64,000 nucleotides of DNA from Rutpela maculata (lineage: Eukaryota; Arthropoda; Insecta; Coleoptera; Cerambycidae). The stretch is taken from NCBI GenBank assembly GCA_936432065.2, contig OW386285.2, positions 141,389,235 to 141,453,234 of the forward strand, given 5' to 3'. The notes beneath the pieces were generated by a model. That model worked only from the letters and a program-made list of their open reading frames with translations, searched no databases and was not told the DNA's origin. The position numbers and the translations under genes were made by a program. Positions 6,782-15,295 of this stretch are shown here, piece after piece. Each line of letters opens with the position of its first letter. Position 1 is the first letter of the stretch.

Positions 6782-7993
6782 ATGAATCCGAATATTTTAA
6801 ACGTGTTTGAGAAGCCTACGTTTGAAACCGCTATAACTAATTTTGAAAATCATAGTCATGGACCATATTCAATCAGAAATTTAAATAATAACGACGAAAT
6901 TCGTATACCCATTCAGCAGCAAGATGTGTATACTGCGCCGTATGCTAGTTCGCTGTATATGCGGGGCCGGTTACTTAAAGAGGATGGTACGGTTTCGAAC
7001 ACAGCGGTCTTTGATAAAATGGGGTTATTGTATCTGTTTGACGAGATACGATACGAAGTGAGCGGTAAAATTGTGGACAGCAGTAGAAATCCAGGCCTCG
7101 CGACTGTTATGAAGGGATATGCATCATTCACTCCGAATGACGCGAATCACTTAGAAAATGCTGGGTGGACTGATGTGGATGATAATTTTGCAGACGAGAA
7201 CGGTTACTTTGACGCATGTATACCTTTAAAAATATGTCTGGGGTTCGCAGAGACCTTTGAAAGAATTATTTTAAATGTCCGTCAAGAGCTGGTACTCGTT
7301 CGCAGTAGTATTGATACAAACGCAATCATAAATCTTGTAGCCGATGAAAAGATTAAAGTAGAATTGGAAATCGTTCAATGGCGTGTACCACACGTGACTG
7401 TATCTGACGTTGAGCGATTAAAATTAATGAAATATCTAGAGAGGAATATCGATTTGCCTGTACCGTTTAGAAGCTGGGAATTACATGAATACCCCATGCT
7501 GATGGAATCGCAGACGCATACTTGGAATATTAAAACTTCGTCTCAGTTAGAGACACCGCGATATATTATTTTCGGCCTTCAAACGGGTCGTAAAAATGCA
7601 GTCGCTAAACGTATGAGTGAATTTGATCACTGCGAGTTGACTAATTTTAAACTTTTTTTAAATTCGGAATCATATCCCTATGATAACTTGAATATTAATT
7701 TTGAGAAGAATTTCTGTGCTACTCTGTATGAAATGTTCTGTCAATTTCAGAAATCTTATTATGAAAAAGAAAATGAACCTCTGCTTACTAAATATAAATT
7801 TAAAACTAAAGCTCCTCTGGTAGTTATCGACTGTTCGTGTCAGAATGAGGTTGTAAAGTCGAGTGCAGTGGACATTAGGCTGGAATTTAGCACTAATAAA
7901 AATATTTCGAAAGACACTGCTGCATATTGTCTTATAATTCATGATAGATTGATTTATTACAATCCTTTAACCAGTATAGTTCGTCCATACTAA
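6782..7993 (+). CDS. Major capsid protein (double jelly roll, hexon-like)
   Basis: A 403-residue protein, the largest in the element, placed where Polintons and adintoviruses encode the hexon-like capsid protein. N-terminal features include FEKPTFETAITNFENHSHGPY and IQQQDVYTAPYASSLYMRG. The middle holds LRLKL-type strand repeats and NIDLPVPFRSWELHEYP. The end has DIRLEFSTNKN, TAAYCLIIHDRLIYYNPLTSIVRPY. This C-terminal block is characteristic of Polinton capsid proteins from arthropods. The double jelly-roll fold is known for the family and not deduced from the sequence alone. The frame is complete. The next ATG follows the stop after one base. Confidence 0.88.
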   Translation: MNPNILNVFEKPTFETAITNFENHSHGPYSIRNLNNNDEIRIPIQQQDVYTAPYASSLYMRGRLLKEDGTVSNTAVFDKMGLLYLFDEIRYEVSGKIVDSSRNPGLATVMKGYASFTPNDANHLENAGWTDVDDNFADENGYFDACIPLKICLGFAETFERIILNVRQELVLVRSSIDTNAIINLVADEKIKVELEIVQWRVPHVTVSDVERLKLMKYLERNIDLPVPFRSWELHEYPMLMESQTHTWNIKTSSQLETPRYIIFGLQTGRKNAVAKRMSEFDHCELTNFKLFLNSESYPYDNLNINFEKNFCATLYEMFCQFQKSYYEKENEPLLTKYKFKTKAPLVVIDCSCQNEVVKSSAVDIRLEFSTNKNISKDTAAYCLIIHDRLIYYNPLTSIVRPY

Positions 7994-7994
7994 T

Positions 7995-8495
7995 ATGTAT
8001 ATAATAGACGTGCAGGGCTTCCAGCATAAAAAGGAGTTAGCTTTTACATGTAAAGAAATTTCAATTTTTAATATTACCGATGTCTCGTGTGTACATCGGA
8101 TAATTAAACCGACTGTTAGTTACGGGCTTCTTACACACAATATTCAGAAGCAAATTAATTGGATAACTGATCATGTGCACGGTCTCCAATGGTCCACGCC
8201 TTATGATAATCTCCGGTACGGCGACCTGCAGGACTTCATCGACAGCCACGTACTTGAGAGAGAAGCAAAAGTTTATGTCAAGGGACTGGAAAAGAAGCGA
8301 TGGCTTCAGCATTATCTGTCTAATAATAATAATATTATAGACTTATATAATTGTAATAATATGAATAGTTTAATGTTAAATAATTTAGAATATCATTGTC
8401 ATAAACATATTAATAATCATTTACGCTGCTCTAGGCAGAATGTCTACTCGATATATCAGTGGTATATTGTAAATAAAGATACGGATTTTGAATAA
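7995..8495 (+). CDS. Conserved Polinton-associated protein, possible RNase H-fold
   Basis: A 166-residue protein starting one base after the capsid stop, so almost certainly co-transcribed. The N-terminus is MYIIDVQGFQHKKELAFTCKEIS. The middle has HGLQW (62-66), then VYVKGLEKKRWLQHYL (about 92-107), and near the end Cys/His residues (CHKHINNHLRCSRQNV) and YQWY. The 'IIDVQGF ... KE ... KGxEKKxWL' pattern recurs in proteins next to Polinton capsid genes in arthropods. It loosely suggests an RNase H/exonuclease-like fold with Asp5 and Glu residues, but I cannot show a full catalytic set. AATAAA overlaps the stop (8492-8498), a likely poly(A) signal for the capsid transcript. Confidence 0.65.
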   Translation: MYIIDVQGFQHKKELAFTCKEISIFNITDVSCVHRIIKPTVSYGLLTHNIQKQINWITDHVHGLQWSTPYDNLRYGDLQDFIDSHVLEREAKVYVKGLEKKRWLQHYLSNNNNIIDLYNCNNMNSLMLNNLEYHCHKHINNHLRCSRQNVYSIYQWYIVNKDTDFE

Positions 8496-8644
8496 ACAAA
8501 TTTATGCTAACAATACTGGCTTTTTATTTCTGTATACATGTGTGCGTGTATGAATGACGAGTCGGGTGGGGGGCAGAGAGAGAGAAGTGGGGGGAGAGCT
8601 CTCGCCTCGAGTCAGAGCGCGGTGATCAGTTAGACGTTGCAAAG

Positions 8645-8969
8645 ATGCACAATCAAACGGGGCTTAGAGAGCTGATAGCGGGCAATATATGCCAATGTTC
8701 GATGTGCCAAGTCCCACCGGAGGGCTGGAGGTACCTGGGGCTGCCTCAGCCCCAGGACCCCGTAACGCAACCGCCACCACCACCACCACCACAGGAGATG
8801 CCCCGGCTGATGCTCTTAGCCGACATCATGAAAGGTATTTAAAATATTTTTTCTGTTTCGTATAACTCAATACTTATAGATATTTTTTTAAATTGTTACA
8901 GACTCCATTGAACTCAGAATTTCTTCGGAGATTTGGAGAGGTCGATCTGTCAGCCGGCGAGACCAATAA
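8645..8969 (+). CDS. Small spliced proline-rich gene (two exons)
   Basis: Exon 1 is 8645-8834 and exon 2 is 8902-8969, with a 67-bp intron (8835-8901) that has a GTATTT donor and TTGTTACAG acceptor. The joined product is about 85 residues. Exon 1 encodes HNQTGLRELIAGNICQCSMC with a C-x-C-x-x-C cluster, then PQPQ and a seven-proline run. Exon 2 adds a short Arg/Ser-rich tail ending at TAA 8967-8969, and AATAAA overlaps that stop. Unspliced, the first ORF ends eight bases after the donor and a second ORF starts at 8893. The exact end of that reading and the overlapping poly(A) signal favour splicing. A palindromic GC-rich run lies just upstream (8555-8640). I recognise no family. Confidence 0.5.
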
Positions 8970-9146
8970 ATTTCTTTTTTTAATTAACATACGATCTGCC
9001 CTCCCGCCGGATAGCCAGACCAGTGTTTTTATTATTTTATTAATTCTACACAATTTTAATTATATTTTTTTATATTAATAAAAAATGTTATTAATAATCT
9101 TTTTTTTATTTCAATGAGTTGATAGCATCTCATACTTATTAAGTGT

Positions 9147-9880
9147 CTGAACAGCTCGAACAGCTCCAACAGCTCCAACAGGTGTAACAGGTACCGTACC
9201 TGTTACACCTGTTGGAGCTGTTGGAGCTGTTGGAGCTGTTCGAGCTGTTGGAACTGACCATATATAATACACGTATATGTATATGTATATGGGCTGCTTG
9301 AACAGCTCCAACAGCTCCAACAGCTCCAACAGCTCGAACAGGTGTAACAGGTACCGTACCTGTTACACCTGTTCGAGCTGTTGGAGCTGTTGGAGCTGTT
9401 CGAGCTGTTGAAACTGACCCTATATAATACACGTATATGTATATGTATATGGGCTGCTTGAACAGCTCCAACAGCTCCAACAGCTCCAACAGGTGTAACA
9501 GGTACCGTACCTGTTACACCTGTTCGAGCTGTTGGAGCTGTTGGAGCTGTTGGAGCTGTTGAAACTGACCCTATATAATACATGTATATGTATATGTATA
9601 TGGGCTGTTTGAACAGCTCGAACAGCTCCAACAGCTCCAACAGCTCGAACAGGTGTAACAGGTACCGTACCTGTTACACCTGTTGGAGCTGTTGGAGCTG
9701 TTGGAGCTGTTCGAGCTGTTCAAACAGCCCATATATAATACACGTATATGTATATGTATATGGCCTGCTTGAACAGCTCCAACAGCTCCAACAGCTCGAA
9801 CAGCTCCAACAGGTGTAACAGGTACGGTACCTGTTACACCTGTTGGAGCTGTTCGAGCTGTTGGAGCTGTTCAAGCTGTC
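9147..9880. repeat. Array of five giant perfect hairpins, period about 160 bp
   Basis: Five long inverted repeats are centred at 9195, 9355, 9506, 9666 and 9826 (spacings 160, 151, 160, 160). Each has an invariant core, AGGTAC-N-GTACCT inside GGTGTAAC...GTTACACC, flanked on both arms by 3-5 copies of a 9-mer (GCTCCAACA or GCTCGAACA on the left arm, its complement on the right). The centre base is C in the first four and G in the last. AT-rich spacers carry TATATAATACACGTATATG. Stems reach about 40-50 bp with almost no loop. ORFs rich in Cys-Trp-Ser that cross the array are repeat artefacts. The 151-bp interval equals loss of exactly one 9-mer. Confidence 0.95.
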
Positions 9881-10001
9881 TCACCTGCCTCTCTCATGAT
9901 CATCATGTCAGGATAGGTATTAGGAAATAAAAACACACATTTTATAAATAATTTAATTTATTAAATGTAAAAATATTTATATTACAATACTTTAATACTA
10001 A

Positions 10002-10748
10002 TTACAAAAAATGTAGGCGAACTATGTCAAGCGTCTTAACATAATCTTCTAAGGTAGTGGATGGCCAGTGCCCGCTGTCTGGACCAGAGCTCCAACCAGT
10101 CGGCTGCCCAGAGCGACCTTTGGATATATTATCCTCCAGCCATTTTATTAGCTGCTTATGCTCTTCATTGAAATTAATATCTAATTTGAAATGTATATTA
10201 TTCCTACCAATTACTCGAAACAAAATTTCAAGAAATTCGTATTGTGTAAAGTAAGCTGCCTCGCAAAATGCTTTATTAATCGACCAATCAATACTTTTAT
10301 AATTATCAGAAATATTTTTAACCGGGTACGATTTCGAATAAAAATCAATTGACATATAATCATCATTACACGTTAATAATTCTTCTAAAAAAATTCTAAA
10401 ATAACTATTATTCGCGGCGGGATAATGTCTGTTAATTACTTCTCGTAATCGATACACTGTAAGGTGAGTAATACATTCTCTTTGGAAAATATATTCCAAC
10501 TGCTGAATAAAAATATCGTTTTGAAGTTTTTTCGTAAATATTTTTTTCATTAAATCGAAATTAGAACTATCTCTTAAAGCCATCCAGTATAAAGCTTTGT
10601 CCGGTATAACAATCTTTTCTAAAATTTTATGAACTAATTGATAATTACCCCGATTCAATGCATTTTGAATGTACCTCTCATATATGTCGCGAGTGATAAG
10701 TACAAGCTTGTACTGCAATTCTTTTTCTAACCCGTCCATCGCGATCAA
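10002..10748 (-). CDS. Unrecognised 248-residue helical protein
   Basis: An intact leftward ORF right of the hairpin array. The sequence is rich in Leu, Ile, Lys, Tyr and looks mainly alpha-helical, with repeat-like segments such as YERYIQNALNRGNYQLVHKILEK (about 24-46), AALYWMALRDSSNFDLMKKIF-like and CEAAYFTQYEFLEILFRVI (about 161-179). The spacing resembles degenerate ankyrin-like or other helical repeats, but no consensus is met. The C-terminus changes character after 'NISKGRSGQ' (Gly/Ser/Pro/Trp-rich), which could be a linker or a read into non-homologous DNA. AATAAA signals follow on the minus strand at about 9950. No signal peptide. It occupies the accessory slot of the element; function unknown. 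Confidence 0.6.
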   Translation of the reverse strand: MIAMDGLEKELQYKLVLITRDIYERYIQNALNRGNYQLVHKILEKIVIPDKALYWMALRDSSNFDLMKKIFTKKLQNDIFIQQLEYIFQRECITHLTVYRLREVINRHYPAANNSYFRIFLEELLTCNDDYMSIDFYSKSYPVKNISDNYKSIDWSINKAFCEAAYFTQYEFLEILFRVIGRNNIHFKLDINFNEEHKQLIKWLEDNISKGRSGQPTGWSSGPDSGHWPSTTLEDYVKTLDIVRLHFL

Positions 10749-10791
10749 AGTCTCTAAAGTAAATGAATCCGAACGGCTACTGCCAAGCGCT

Positions 10792-10994
10792 TCACTGCGT
10801 CGCTGACGTCATCTGACGAGCCGAGACTTGTTGGAAATTATATCCCCAAGGTTTCGTATCGGTATTTATATAATTTATAATTCTTTTATCATCATACGGA
10901 CTGAGTACCACCTTATTCTGTTTGATAGTATATATTTCATGTTTCTTTGATCGTATTAATCGCTGCTCTTTGGTCAAAATTTCTAGTCTTCAAA
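10792..10994 (-). pseudogene. C-terminal remnant of Polinton DNA polymerase B
   Basis: On the minus strand an open stretch reads L-I-R-S-K-K-H-E-I-Y-T, N-K-V-V-L-S-P-Y-D-D-K-R and then a W-G-Y close. The block 'SKKHEIYT ... LSxYDDKR' is what I recognise as the extreme C-terminus of the protein-primed PolB encoded by Polintons/adintoviruses in animals. A TGA interrupts the frame about ten codons upstream. No palm-domain motifs (DxxSLYP, YxDTDS) are found in the following 2 kb, so the rest of the gene is gone. The assignment is from family memory of the tail and needs a profile search. Confidence 0.6.
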
Positions 10995-10999
10995 TGTAA

Positions 11000-11410
11000 T
11001 TTTTCTGATTATCTAAGAGGAATGGATACCTCTAGATATCATTATCTACCTATGACTACTGCTATATTATTATATGATGGAATATAGTAAAAATCATAAC
11101 GATGTTGTGCGTCTAACAGGTAACCAAGACAGATGGCGTAATGCTGTCATACGTTCCATACAGCAAGCAGAAGTCCAGTAGGATAATTCATGAATGTGAA
11201 TCGATGTAAATAATAAGAACACCATAATATATCCCTGTTAACCAGCGTCTTTGTAGAAAATTCAATTAGCTGATTGATGCATGACACATTGCCTCACCAT
11301 CTTCGTATTCTATCTTGAGAACAGAACGCGGGATATTCAAATCATATGTATAAAATAATCAAGTACTTAACTCGTTTAAAAAATATCATTAGTTCGAGGA
11401 TGCTGATGTG
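11000..11410. other. Polinton internal region with no gene
   Basis: AT-rich, many stops in all frames. This is where the body of a leftward polymerase gene would be expected, but I see no coding signal. Includes gatatc/atctag-rich sequence near 11030 resembling the terminal repeat tracts. Confidence 0.5.
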
Positions 11411-11419
11411 AGGTGAAGT

Positions 11420-11520
11420 ACGGTACCGGTTTCAGTGGTGAGAAATCGATCAGTGAAGTTAAGGCACGCTGTTTGAGTCCGATACTTGGATGGGTGATCG
11501 TATCTCATCTCGCCGTCCTA
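11420..11520 (+). repeat. 5S rRNA-like sequence inside the Polinton
   Basis: The stretch ATCAGTGAAGTTAAG (11449-11463) followed by TCCGATACTTGGATGGGTGA (11478-11497) matches the internal promoter half of animal 5S rRNA (GAAGTTAAG ... TACTTGGATGGGTGA). The sequence between and after it diverges and the 5' third is not clear. It may be a decayed 5S-derived SINE (SINE3 type) or a captured 5S pseudogene. Confidence 0.6.
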
Positions 11521-11604
11521 GTTAAGTGGTGAGGTAGCATTAGCTAAACTTCGCCAGGACGTTAATATAAATAGTACAAATAAAAATAAAAAATAGTAAT
11601 GTAA

Positions 11605-11820
11605 ATGTCTTTTACGAAAGCTAAAATTAATTCTATTTTACCTTTTGATGGCGTAGCTAGTGACAAGCAAAGATTGATACAAGAGACCTTTAGCATGAAA
11701 ACGATAGATATACGGCTTCTATCACAGTCATGCCTATACGCACATCTGATAGAAAAAATACTAATTTTTAAATATTCAAGCAGGTTCCATTATTATTCTA
11801 TATATTTTATTTCTGTATAA
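11605..11820 (+). pseudogene. Broken second copy of the packaging ATPase
   Basis: A 71-codon ORF whose first about 55 residues align with residues 104-165 of the element's own ATPase: K-A-K-I-N-S-I-x-x-F-D-x-V-A, then ETFSM for DYFSM, and I-D-x-x-x-L-x-Q-S for I-D-S-F-Y-L-C-Q-T. Walker A is absent and Walker B is altered (ILPFDGV for IFIFDDV). It lies on the + strand, opposite to the intact gene, and is followed by the inverted copies of the 135-bp repeat. It is debris from another, diverged Polinton rather than a working gene. Confidence 0.8.
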
Positions 11821-11879
11821 GCGTCCGTATAAGCGTCTCTATTACAGTATTATGTATTTAAATAAATGAAATATATTAT

Positions 11880-12180
11880 GAGTTTTTCACATTTTTGTCT
11901 GAGGTGGCTTTATTTTACAAGACTGAATTTTTTTGATGACATATTTGAATTCGGCATTAAAAAACACAGAAAATGTAGCATGAACATTTTTAATGCAATA
12001 AACTTGAAAAATCTGAATTTTTCATTTTTCGCTTGGGGTGGATTTATTTTTTGATATTTAATTTTTCTGATTGCATATTTGAATTCAGCATTAAAAAACA
12101 CATACATTGTAGCATGTACAATATTCATTTCGATGAATTTAAAAAAATGATTTTTTTATTTCATCCGAGGCGGCTTCAAC
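11880..12180. repeat. Inverted copies of the left internal 135-bp repeats
   Basis: Two tandem units contain ggtggctttattttacaa / ggtggatttatttttt, tgcatatttgaattc, gcattaaaaaacaca and tgtagcatg. These are the reverse complement of the units at 1717-1990. A third partial unit ends at gaggcggcttc near 12175. Confidence 0.7.
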
Positions 12181-12349
12181 ATGAATGTTAGAATACTAAT
12201 TTCTTTGACTTAATGACTGCCAATAAAGTGAGCTTCTAGTGTTTAGTTTTATGTGATACTTCACCCACCACTCTTCGATGTCTTATAAATATAAATATAT
12301 TAATGAAAAATAAATTAATTGACTGCATTAATATATTAGCTTCCCTAGA

Positions 12350-12425
12350 ATAAATGTCAGGATCCGAACCTATGCTTCCATACGAAAATTAAAACTTAAA
12401 TTCGATGTCTTAAGCCACCGACTTC
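12350..12425 (-). repeat. tRNA-like sequence, probably tRNA-Leu-derived
   Basis: Read on the minus strand, GGCTTAAGACATCGAATTTA is followed by a variable region and then AGGTTCGGATCCTGACA, which looks like a D-arm, anticodon arm, and T-loop plus 3' acceptor of a leucine tRNA. The 5' acceptor half is missing. A tRNA-derived SINE or pseudogene is likelier than a functional gene. Confidence 0.35.
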
Positions 12426-12429
12426 TTTA

Positions 12430-13500
12430 GAGATTTTTAGATTTGATATTATGAATTAAGAAATTCCTCAAAACTGATATCTCAATCGCACTGCTTACAA
12501 TTGTTTATCCTAGCCTAATATTTTAATATTTCTGTATTAATTATTAAAATCTTACTATTCACTTCATTATCGGTATTTAATTTAGTCACTTAAATTATAA
12601 AGTACTGATATTTCTTGATATATTATAATGTCCGGTTCTTAACTGAAAATATCTGCAATTGTATTAAAAATTTCAATCATATTGTTTACACTATTTTTAC
12701 ATTTTTAATTACGTACAGTTCCTTTCAGTTCGCTGTCTTCATCTAAAGTAATTAAGTTGCACTAAGCGTATACATATACCTACTGCTGGGAGTCATTTTA
12801 ATAATCGATCAGCCGTTGTTTATATTAATAAATTCCTCGAAACTGATAACGCCTCTGCATTTGACCGCAGTTTATACATTCAAATCCATACCTATCTTCT
12901 GAAGCAGGCAACTACAATTTTTCCTCATATAAGACTTGAATACATATATCGATGATGGTTTTATCATTATTAATAATATTATTATTGTCATTATTATTAT
13001 TAATATTTATTTACATAGACATGTGACCATAAATAATCGCTTCTATTAGCCATTTTACTCATATATTAACACACGCTCTTCTTAGACCGAGCTCTAGTAT
13101 AAATATTTGATAGCTCCACTCATCACAATGTAGACTGGGAGATGATGCTGCTTTTTTACTCGGCAGTCGAGGGTCACGTGACTTTGCAATGGACGATTTC
13201 TAAAAGGCCCCCGAATTTTCATAATCTGTTCGTCTTTTACATATAAAACAATGTTAAATTGCTATATCGCTGCGGGGTGGCTACATATTCCCATAAGAAA
13301 CCATGTATTGTAAGACACAAAATTCTTCGCATGCATCTTTACCGTATACCTATCTTATGTTAGTAGGCTATCAGAAATGATTTCATTTGTTTACATTAAC
13401 AATTTCTCGGAATCCGATAACAGCTCTGCATTATATTCTTATTAAATTGAAATCTAAACGTAGAGAAGCGAATGAATATTTATCTTATATAAAACTCGGG
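12430..13500. repeat. Decayed tandem copies of terminal-repeat inner sequence
   Basis: The inner part of the right terminal repeat (attaacaatttcctgg ... ataacgtctctgcat ... accgcagtttta, about 13633-13690) recurs at lower similarity at about 13398-13470, 12823-12890 and 12448-12500. The stretch before it (taattaatcg...tacatata) recurs at about 12755. The right end has thus been extended inward by old direct duplications. No gene is seen in this interval. Confidence 0.6.
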
Positions 13501-13566
13501 CTAAAGAGACTTGTCTGAAAAGCGTTTATATTGGGTCTCGATATTTCCTTTGATCTAGCCGCTGTA

Positions 13567-14142
13567 GTTATCTAAAGGTAATTAATCGCGTTTTAAATAT
13601 ACATATAGCCGTAGACAGTCGCATTTATTTACATTAACAATTTCCTGGAATCCGATAACGTCTCTGCATTTGACCGCAGTTTTACATTCAAATCTTAACA
13701 TATAGAAGTAAATGAATATTTATCTCATAATTATAAGACTTGTCTATTTAATCTCAATGATGGACGTCAGCAGCCACTTTCTTAACGCCCACTAACGTAA
13801 ACATACAATACTATTAGTCAATAAACGGCAGCCATCTTATTTTAGACACACCCTGTATACTCTCAGCCACGTCCTTTTAGATATAATCTCTTATCTAAGC
13901 TCAGGGATTGGATCTCCCCCCTCCCATTAGGTCCTATCACCTATCATCTAAGAAGATCCCACCTCACACTACAACCTAGATAATAGGATCTATCATCTAG
14001 CATTATCTCACCTCACACTAGAACCTAGATCATAGGATCTATCATCTATCACCTGCGCGCCACCCGCGGGGCTGCGGGCGTGCTGACGTCACAGCTCCAG
14101 CTTGACCTTGAAGTGGGCTCATTCTCTCCTTACTTAACTACT
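13567..14142 (-). repeat. Polinton right inverted terminal repeat
   Basis: Inverted match to 72-775, from gttatct at 13567 to CTTAACTACT at 14142. It keeps the TGACGTCA octamer (14083-14090), the CCGCGGG island and the gatagatcc units, but lacks the gtatctagtaataaaa expansion present at the left end. Confidence 0.92.
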
Positions 14143-14148
14143 TCGATG
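14143..14148 (+). other. Right target-site duplication TCGATG
   Basis: Identical to 66-71 and directly adjacent to the end of the right terminal repeat. Confidence 0.93.
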
Positions 14149-14444
14149 GAAACTTCTCGCTTTTGGAACTTCTCGATTTCCAGTGAGTGAGTCGCTATAG
14201 CATCATATGAATATTACTACAAAAATAATAGCCCGTTTGTGAATTAATTGATATTACCGGCGACTCCGCCAAATCTTCAAATACTCTCGTAATGTCTGTT
14301 AAAAAAATTGTTCTTAATTTTAAAAAAATCCTGACGTGATGGGGTAAAATAAGTTTCAGATTCGGTTTCAGCGACCCCAAAAACATCTGTACACTGGGTC
14401 TGGTCCGGTGCACCTCGCAAAAATACTTTGTGGTCCTGCGTTAT
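14149..14444. other. Host flank, no gene recognised
   Basis: Continues the split host tandem repeat (gaaacttctcgc, then ggaacttctcgatttcc) to about 14185. After that the sequence is AT-rich and without coding signal. Confidence 0.5.
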
Positions 14445-14870
14445 TTTTGTTAAGAAGTTAAAATAATTATTAGGTAATTAAACTTAAAAGCGTGGGGCGG
14501 ACTTATATATAGACTAGTAGATGGTGACAGAAAATCAGAACTGATACCGTCTGCAAGTAATTTAGCCAGTATTATGTATACAATACAGCTCAATTTTTGG
14601 TACTTTCAAGGTTTGCCCGCATGCACGGGATGTAGGAAACGATTTCCGGTTTGCATAAAAAAACAATGTTTTCAACTGATACACTGCCGTCTGCAAAGTT
14701 CATAATTCGAAATTAAAGGAAAAAAATATGTCGGAAGCGCTTTTGTAGACAGTTCTGTCATGCACCAAACCTTATACAGGGTACTCCAAAATTTATCAAA
14801 TTTTAGTAAAGAAAAAAAATGATAATTTACCGTCTGCAAACAATACAAAATGATGATTCTGGTTCATGAA
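14445..14870 (+). repeat. Left outer arm of the fold-back element
   Basis: Inverted match to 22738-23225, with three CCGTCTGCAA motifs spaced about 140 bp apart (14549, 14688, 14829). Confidence 0.85.
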
Positions 14871-15149
14871 GACGAGTAGGGGAAAGGTGCAGACGTTTAC
14901 GATATGCACATCATCATATCGTGCGCATGTCAACTTGTTATTTTTTCTTACAACTTTGAACAACTGTTACCGTTTGATTATAGTTTTATTAGAAAATTTA
15001 GGTTGCAAAACTATTGTAAACGATGTTTGCAAACGAATCCAATATGCACGGTTGTCCATTGAATTCTATAAACTTGTAAGAAAACAGAGGTAACTTTGAC
15101 CGATTATTAACTGTCTGCAACTTGGTACAAAGAAAGGTTATTGGTTTGA

Positions 15150-15290
15150 TTACACAATTATTTAATTTGCAGACAATGCGCACATGCACGAAAACCACAA
15201 TGGAGTGTCAAAATTTTGCGAAATCCGTTTGATATCCTCCTTCCTCGATATGTACAAAAAACAACTATCCATACCATCTGCAACTTGGTA
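15150..15290 (+). repeat. Direct repeat, second copy at 21730-21860
   Basis: Shared pieces: aattatttaatttgcagacaatg, cacatgcacga, tccgtttgatat, aaaaaacaactat and accatctgcaac. The two copies flank the inserted material in direct orientation, so this was probably a tandem pair inside the original element. Confidence 0.75.
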
Positions 15291-15295
15291 CAAAA

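Larger units (their letters stand above)
72..14142. mobile_element. Complete Polinton/Maverick (adintovirus-like) endogenous element lacking DNA polymerase B
   Basis: A complete integrated element of 14,071 bp. It starts AGTAGTTAAG at 72 and ends CTTAACTACT at 14142, with long inverted terminal repeats and the 6-bp duplication TCGATG at 66-71 and 14143-14148. AG...CT ends and a 6-bp duplication are the known Polinton hallmarks. It encodes the usual morphogenesis set (integrase, packaging ATPase, adenain-type protease, penton-like and major capsid proteins) plus a parvovirus-type PLA2, as in adintoviruses. A protein-primed DNA polymerase B is normally the largest gene; here only a short C-terminal remnant is visible at about 10792-10985. 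The element may depend on a polymerase supplied in trans, or it may be dead for replication. Confidence 0.95.

Noticed and set aside
9111..9930. Several overlapping ORFs with Cys-Trp-Ser or Thr-Ala-Pro repeats on both strands
   Set aside because: They are translations of the 9-mers in the hairpin array and change frame identity from strand to strand; no start context or domain.
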